From positions 2,878,560-2,942,559 of the forward strand of contig JASPKZ010002337.1 in the NCBI GenBank assembly GCA_030220185.1: 64,000 bases of DNA. The letters are read 5' to 3'. Both the position numbers and the translations under genes were made by a program. The notes under the pieces are model-generated. The model was not told the origin of the DNA. It searched no databases and saw nothing but the letters and a program-made list of their open reading frames with translations. This DNA is from Diploptera punctata (Eukaryota > Arthropoda > Insecta > Blattodea > Blaberidae). Of this stretch, positions 58,004 through 64,000 are shown piece by piece. The stretch's first letter is position 1. The number at the start of each line of letters is the position of its first letter.

Positions 58004-58782
58004 ATTAACACTGCTATTACATTACAAAAAAAAATTTAGGTTACTTTTAACATTACGAACTTCATTTATAGTCTCTTGTCAAGTTGACAAATCTTGGGAA
58101 TATACGCACTCCATCAGCAGCACCATTTCTAGCCATCTGCTTCACTGATCGATCTAAAGCTTTCTGGATATCAACTCTTGATTAAATCGAATGCCTCGTA
58201 GAGTTTTTTTTATCTTTGAGAATGTTATAGTCACAAGGGTTCGTGTATGGTGAATTTGGTGTATGTTCGAGTACTTCCCAATTCCATCTTCTAAACAAAT
58301 TCTGCTGAACATCTTTTTAAGGCAGTATTACTTACTAAACGTGAGAAACAGTGAATGCATTCACAAAATAGGCTATAGCTATTTCGAGACTTTCAATATC
58401 ACAGATTTATACAACTAAGACTGATCAACAACATACAAGATTACAATAGTCACTCCACTAGGATCACTGATTTACAATAGTGTTGCCATTACTTATTCAA
58501 TGACCTAGTATTTAAAATTTTAATCCATTAAATAAGCATTGTTTTATTCTTACGCATATGCAATGCAGAATATGATAGAATTTTTATTGTTTCAAAACGT
58601 CAACATTTCTGTAGAATTTCTTAAACATTGGAAAGCAAGTCCGATGAAAAGCGGAGAGAAATAAATTATTTTGAATATTTCTGATCAGTTTAGTGAAAAA
58701 TGTCCCACATTAACCATTGAGGATGCGGTGAAAATAACTACTTAATTTACAGGTGATTCAGCACTGAACATAAATTCTCATG

Positions 58783-59412
58783 AGTAATGCCACGAGTTAT
58801 TTCCAAATTATCGATAAATTCACGTCTCACGAAGTGAGGAGTGAATTTATCTAGAGAATTTGGAAATCACGAGTGACATTTGTTAAGACTATTTAACGAA
58901 TAAAATAAAGCTCTTTACTAAAAAATAATTATTTAAATATAGTTACCGGTGTTTTAAAATATGTATATACTTAATGTAAACGGCGATGTTTGAAAACAAA
59001 TTAGAAATATGTGGTTATGTATATTCACTGCAACTCGATCATATTATATATTGCCAAATAGGATCGCAATATTGTAAGAATGCACTCTAGTGGAGAAATA
59101 ATGAAACACATCAAACTATTATAATCAACATTATAGGTTAATCATTTATATTTTGAATAAACAACTCAGTAAAATCACTGAATCTATTCATTACTTGCTA
59201 TATTCAATGTATTTGTTGGAGAAAAATAATGGTCTAATCTGTTCAGAATATTAAAAAAGGAGGAGCTTTCTTCATCACAAAAGCAGGAGCTGATAAAGAG
59301 AAATCGATAAAGAGCGAGGTGAAACATGACTGTCATTGGTGTAAAACAGAATTCATTGAAACGTGATTGGTCATTGACTACCATTTGCGACATGAGTTAA
59401 ATAGTCCTCATA
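58783..59412 (+). repeat. Palindrome-headed repeat Z, copy 2
   Basis: The same palindromic head as 33010 (centre CACGAAGTG) and the same end (CGTGATTGGTCATTGACTAC..ATGAGTTAAATAGTC), with a longer middle. Confidence 0.8.
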
Positions 59413-59589
59413 ATGAAATTGTACCGGTAAATTAAGGTTATATATCGACATCACGGAAAAAGCGTAAATGCCTAATTTTGTCACAAATAAATAAATATGA
59501 AATGACGGAAGTTCCTAAATACTGGCACCATATTGTGTTGTATTCAGTCTCATTTCCTGTAAAATACGATGTTGCTTAAGAAGAATGTT

Positions 59590-59760
59590 TCTATTGTACA
59601 CAATTCAGTCATATGGCGGTTAAAAGTAGTACTACAGTTCCTCCAGTAGGCTAGGTGGAGTCGGAGAAGTAATACCTTAAGCAAGTTTGTTTACACTATC
59701 ACTGGAACTTAGCTCAGAATTAGTATAACAGAATGGAGTGGTACTGCGCAAGCGCTATAA
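59590..59760. repeat. Short dispersed motif copy
   Basis: GAAGTAATACCTTAAGCAAG, TTTGTTTACA.., ACTGGAACTTAGCTCAG match 42095-42165 and, inverted, 16215-16280. Confidence 0.5.
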
Positions 59761-59775
59761 TTACATAAAGTAATG

Positions 59776-60385
59776 ATAACAGTTTTATATATCTTCAGTT
59801 TAACGTATTTTGAAAGGAGTTGGGATGTCAAGAGTCTCTGCATTACAGAGACACTTGACATCCCAACCAACTCCTTTCAAAAAACGTTAATTGGAAGCTA
59901 TATAAAACTATTATTCTACCAGTTATATTATATGGATGCGAAACATGAATTCTTACTTTAAGGGAGGAAAGAAGATTACAAGTATTTGAGAATAAAGTTC
60001 TTATGAAAATTTTTGGACCAAAGAGAAATGAACAGACAGGTGATTGGAGAAGACTAAATAACTGTACACTACATGATCTTTATAGGAAGCCAGATATAAT
60101 GAGAACAGTTAAGTCTCGTAGACTGCGATGGACAGTACATGTGGCACGAATGGGGAATGAAAGACGTGCATGGAAGCTTCTAGTAGGAAAACCAGAGGGA
60201 AAACACTCAGTTGATAGACCAATAATGAGGTGTTAGAATAACATTAACTATGATTTGAGGGAAGTAGATTACACAGGGGATGATTGGAAAACATTAGTTC
60301 AGGATAGGGATGTATGGAGAGCTTATGTCCATGCTGCCATGAACCTACGGGTTCGATAGTCCCAGTGAGTTAGTTAGTCAATGCT
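59776..60385 (+). mobile_element. RTE LINE 3' fragment with inverted 5' end
   Basis: 59850-60385 follows the RTE C terminus (EQTGDWRRLN, PDIMRTVKSRRLRW, KLLVGKPEGK, VWRAYVHAAMNLRVR) with a stop and substitutions. Its first ~60 bp are preceded by an inverted copy of themselves (59776-59840). Confidence 0.85.
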
Positions 60386-60414
60386 CCCCTTCCATTCTCC
60401 TTTTTTTTATTGTA

Positions 60415-61010
60415 TTCCCGAGGTTGTCATTTCGACACTTCTGGTGTTCTCCTGGCATTGACAATAATTGTAACCCACTTCCGAGGTTGGGGCGCCTGGA
60501 AGGCGGAGTACGCTGCCCCGATGATGCGATGGGTGATGGTGATGATGATGATAGTAGAGCGCCAGGAGAGTCATTAATCCTACACATAGGCCGGTATTTA
60601 AGAACCAAGCTCTCCAGGCCATGCCATCTCTGTCTTCCATAAGCTGATGCCATCATCTTTCAAAGTGTTCCCGGATTTTTTCTTTTTAAATAAATATATT
60701 GTTAGCACATGATGTTAAATAGAGTGAGCCAGTTAGAGTAGGTTGTGCATGACCCACAAAATAAACCACGGAGCGATAAGCTGAGAGTCGCTCTTCGAGG
60801 AAAGCTTAGTTCTTGAATTCCGGCCCTAATCTAAGGTGAATATGAATTATGATGATTATGATGGTCATATGGTGTTCGGGGACCGTTTGAGCCTTAAAGT
60901 TTCCTGACATTTGTCTTATAGGTGAGAAAAAACCCTGAAAAAAGTGACTCAGAAACTTTTCCTGGCCGAGACTCGAACTCGGGAACGCTGCGTCACATTT
61001 CACGAGTTGT
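60415..61010 (-). mobile_element. SINE-A long-tail variant, interrupted
   Basis: Tail 60425-60640 (GGGGCGCCTGGAAGGCGG) as at 11728-12126, then body and head 60825-61000 (GGTGTTCGGGGACCGTTTG, CGAGACTCGAACTCGGG on plus). 60645-60820 between them is not recognised. Confidence 0.55.
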
Positions 61011-61189
61011 ATTACTTCCCTATAGTTTAAATGAGAGATTTGGCGCTTGATTTTAATGACTTGCAGTTAAGAGGCACACCATTTTTTAACAAGACCTTTG
61101 TACATCACAACACTTCTCTGGGAGAAATTTGAAGATAGATTTCGGCATGCCGATGCTGATAGTTTTCTTGTTAGTATTATTCTAAACTA

Positions 61190-61835
61190 CATGGTGTGAC
61201 ACGTCTAGAAGGTCCGTGGCCTACCAATTGGTTGCTGGCCTCGCGTCAACATATCTCATTTACATGGGCGGACAATCGTCCAGATAGTATACGGATGACA
61301 TGTGGTCTGCAATATCGAATCCCCCAGCCGTTATATATGGTTATCTCAACTTGGAGTTGCTACTTATTGTCATTATCATCCGCAACTGCAGCAGCACTAC
61401 AGTACGATTCGAACCACGGTTTCGCTCAGAACCCTCTTCCAGGCTTATCTGTCTCTAACAACCAGCCATCCCTCGATTCTCAGATCCTCCAAAATTCCAT
61501 CCATCCAACTCAATCTCGGTCTTCCTACATTCCATTTTCCTCCATATTTACATTCCATAATTTTCTTGGGTGTCTTATGTTCAGTCAATCTTTGTAAGTG
61601 CCCTGGACATCGCAATCTTGAAACTTTAATTGATGTAACCACATCAGGAGACTTATACAACTGACAGAACTTGCAACTTAATGTAGCTACCCAAATTTCT
61701 CTCGATTCTGGTTGGACACCGATCTCAAAGTAGCCGAAATTCCATGAGACGCCATGGGGACTCAAATCAGTGCACATCTGAAAGCTCTGCGCCAAGACAT
61801 TGATCCCTTAGACCGCTATAGCGATGGGTCTTAAT
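61190..61835 (-). mobile_element. SINE-D split by a LINE insertion
   Basis: SINE-D pieces 61190-61370 and 61685-61835 join at GCTACTTATTGTAGCTACCC as in the 38060 copy. The insert is flanked by ACTTATTGT/ACTTAATGT (61362-61370, 61676-61684). Confidence 0.75.
61371..61675 (-). mobile_element. RTE-like LINE 3' fragment inside SINE-D
   Basis: Minus-strand residues SIKVSRLRCPGHLQRLTEHK, then KWNVGRPRLSWMDGILEDLR. 3' tail (ATTATC..) at the left. 305 bp, 5'-truncated. Confidence 0.8.
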
Positions 61836-61869
61836 GTTAATTACTGAAGTTAAATTTCAGATATTTATT

Positions 61870-62525
61870 ATATATAGTTACTAGCTCATGCCCGACTTGC
61901 GCTGCTGCGCCTAAATAAATCAAATGTGTTTTTATGTTTAGTTAAGTTATAAAAAATAATTATAAATTTATATAATAATTATTTTTAGAAACTCCATGCT
62001 GATTACCCGGCGTTGCCCGGGAATCTACTTATCCTTATCTTTTTGGCATAAATGAGCTGAAAAACAAAAATGGTTATTGAGAGTTATCCGTAAAAGAATT
62101 ACCCGCCGTGCGCTGCTACACTTGTCCGGGAATCTAATCATCCCGATATTCTTGACATCAATGATCTGAAAGACAAAAATGGTTATTGTGAGTTATCCGT
62201 AAAATATTGGCATATGCTCTCGCGGACATTTTGCAGATTTTTTTTTTTGAGATATTCAATTCTGTGTACATTAATTTGGTGTATTTGTTATGGTTTAGAC
62301 AGCGTAAGCCATTTAAGCATCCACAAAGTTCCGAGAAACATTTTTTCACTGAAAAGAGTGATATTTAAGGATGAATGAATTGAGTATTACAACTCTCTTA
62401 TAGCCTAAAACCTTTCCGGGAAACTCCTGAACATTTTGCTAAAAGCTCAATCACAATCGGATGAATTGTATAGTAATGCATAAATGAAAAACAGACAGAC
62501 AGACATTCGTTCGTTGATATATATA
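61870..62525. repeat. Dispersed repeat W with internal CCCGG palindromes
   Basis: Contains CCCGGCGTTGCCCGGG (about 62007-62022) and a second, decayed copy of that unit about 100 bp on (AACAAAAATGGTTATTG.GAGTTATCCGTAAAA is duplicated), then the part shared with 1-235, ending in (CAGA)n. Confidence 0.65.
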
Positions 62526-62945
62526 CAGTTATAATAAGTCTTCTTGTATAATGTTGTACGTATGTAAGCTACTATTTGTAAAACAAAATGTCGCACATGT
62601 CAAATACCCGTTTCTTCTAGAAGGTCTGTAGTATGTATAACCTTGTACTATGAAACAACAGGTGTGATGAATGATGCAGCGAAATCTGGAGTACTCCCTA
62701 TCTTTAAGATACATTTAAAACTTATATCAATGTACAATTACCAGTTTATGTTGTATTCAGGGTCATCATTAAATTGCCTACATGACAAATAAATCGAAAT
62801 ATAATCTATCGTTTAAATTATTTCTAATATTCCGAAATTGATGGCAATTAGAGAATTTCTAAAAAATGAAAGATGTTCTCATGAGAAGATTTTTTCAAAT
62901 ATTTTTATCAATCTTCATCAATCCTACTATATATTAGGCAACATA
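62526..62945. other. No recognisable feature
   Basis: Short ORFs only. Confidence 0.35.
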
Positions 62946-62946
62946 A

Positions 62947-62998
62947 TCTAATTCACTGGCACTATTGAACTCGTAGGTTCGTGGCCGCGTGGGCATAG
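62947..62998 (-). repeat. RTE LINE 3'-terminal fragment
   Basis: CACTGGCACTATTGAACTCG..GGTTCGTGGCCGCGTGG is the reverse complement of the RTE 3' end, about 50 bp only. Confidence 0.75.
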
Positions 62999-63184
62999 CG
63001 CCATAAGGTACATTTAAGAACATTACGGCGTTTTGGACTGGCAATATCATTTACTCGCAATCACGGAAGATACTCCTTCAGTTTTATTTACATTGTCAGG
63101 AATCAATAAAATACCATAACGCAAAAACGGTATATGTGCAATATAAATGTTAGTGCCAATGGAATATTACAGATGCTCACATTA

Positions 63185-63400
63185 TGGATCTTCTTCTTAG
63201 GTACTATAGCTCTTAGAGTTTTGCCTTGACCTCCCAAACAACAGCTCGCCATTATATTCTGTCCTTTACTTTCTGCATCCAATTACTGTTTCTAGTTCTT
63301 CTTAAATCACTCTCCACGTCACCCATCCATCTACTATTGGGTCTACCACCTCTTCTCTTAGACTCAAGTTTTGCATTCAGCACTACCTTGGAGGTTCGAT
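63185..63400 (-). repeat. LINE 3'-end fragment, third subfamily
   Basis: The minus strand reads RRGGRPNSRWMGDVESDLRR, NSNWMQKVKDRI, a stop, then WRAVVWEVKAKL. Relative of 20335-20585. Confidence 0.65.
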
Positions 63401-63484
63401 TTGTATGCCAAGACTCTCAAGAAATAAAGGAGGTTTTTCTTTTTTCGAAAAATCAAATGTGCATACCCTCTATTTTTTCTGTTT

Positions 63485-63830
63485 CACCTTTTTTCCGCTT
63501 CGGTGCTAATTTTATTTCCTTTTACTCGACATCATAAATTGGCAACAAAGCAGAAGATACACGTTTTATTCAATCAAAATTATTGCAACGAATGAAAAGT
63601 TGAAACAATAAAACACCGATTCTGGCGACGGTGGTATTTATCAGCGGACATAGCGGCACGTGAAATACTGCGGCGGTGGCTTTTAACAACGAACTTTAGG
63701 CTTAGTGACAATAAGGTTTGTGTTACCTTGATATTAATTCGTCCATTTGGTTTGAATGACTCTTTGTAAAAGTCGCCTTGGCACGTGCCCGCAGTAAAAA
63801 AGTTCCCGATGCGTTAATAAATTACACTAT
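63485..63830 (+). repeat. Partial copy of the Tigger-like element interior
   Basis: Matches 9345-9700 in the same orientation (ATTCAATCAAAATTATTGC, GAACTTTAGG.TTAGTGACAA, AAAAGTCGC.TTGGCACGTG). The TIRs are not present here. Confidence 0.7.
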
Positions 63831-64000
63831 ACCCCAGCCACTGATTCTCCGACCCTCACGTTTTCACGACAGTGTTGCCGATATGCATATTCAGTGGATG
63901 GGGCCGCTTTATATATGCGGTTAGCAGACATACAGTTAACAACATCTCAGGAATTTCAAACCTTATTAGCGCGCTATAGCTGCATCAAGAGCAATGATTG
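63831..64000. other. No recognisable feature
   Basis: Window edge; nothing identified. Confidence 0.3.

Larger units (their letters stand above)
44238..58006 (-). mobile_element. RTE LINE, 5'-truncated, split by Harbinger element
   Basis: The pieces 44238-45651 and 57771-58006 form one RTE copy on the minus strand, flanked by the 11-bp duplication AACACTGCTAT. The 3' end (ACTTACTTACTCACTGGC) lies at the left. About 400 bp between the two pieces, present in the 25298 copy, are missing. Confidence 0.88.
44206..58505 (-). mobile_element. mariner deletion derivative, copy 3, split by RTE/Harbinger nest
   Basis: Left end 44206-44237 (CATTCTATAAGTAATGGCAA), remainder 58018-58505 (minus strand), total 520 bp, matching copies of 536 and 518 bp. 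TA flanks the right end (58506-58507) and the left (44204-44205). The interruption duplicates AACACTGCTAT (44227-44237, 58007-58017). Confidence 0.85.

Overview
The window is eukaryotic nuclear DNA, most likely from an insect. It is AT-rich, full of (ATT)n and (TA)n microsatellites, and packed with tRNA-derived SINEs, RTE-type LINE fragments, Penelope-like elements and DNA transposons. The RTE, SINE and hAT content would suit a cockroach-like (blattodean) genome, but that lineage is inference only. Nothing prokaryotic is present (no operons, no CRISPR array).

One host gene can be assembled by hand: an acid/gastric-lipase family alpha/beta hydrolase on the + strand, spread over about 34.7 kb. 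It has eight coding exons: 8655-8750, 14684-14879, 17742-17856, 23880-24126, 29955-30104, 34622-34706, 40815-40957 and 43174-43395. All splice phases agree and the product is 417 residues with an intact Ser167/Asp338/His369 triad and a probable signal peptide. Intron 3 uses a GC-AG splice pair. Exon 4 runs straight into a (ATT)n microsatellite at its donor.

Almost everything else is mobile DNA. Region by region: 0-8.6 kb holds nested SINE/LINE debris, including one SINE split by four independent insertions. The lipase introns (8.7-43.2 kb) carry mariner and Tigger-like derivatives, an apparently intact Tc1/mariner-superfamily transposon at 20825-22164, a full-length but broken RTE LINE at 25298-28543, a decayed hAT element at about 35.5-38.0 kb, and a long foldback just before exon 7. 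From 44.2 to 58.5 kb there is a three-level nest: a short mariner derivative interrupted by an RTE LINE, itself interrupted by a 12.1-kb PIF/Harbinger-type element with TAA target duplications. That element carries further SINE, LINE and Penelope insertions. The last 5.5 kb is more repeat debris.

The transposons do not form a joint pathway; the nesting records the order in which families were active. I found no evidence for a new enzymatic system. The notable content is the reconstructed lipase with its unusual splice sites, the intact transposon with an atypical catalytic spacing, and several undescribed-looking palindromic or foldback repeat families. All family assignments come from motifs read by eye; no database search was run.
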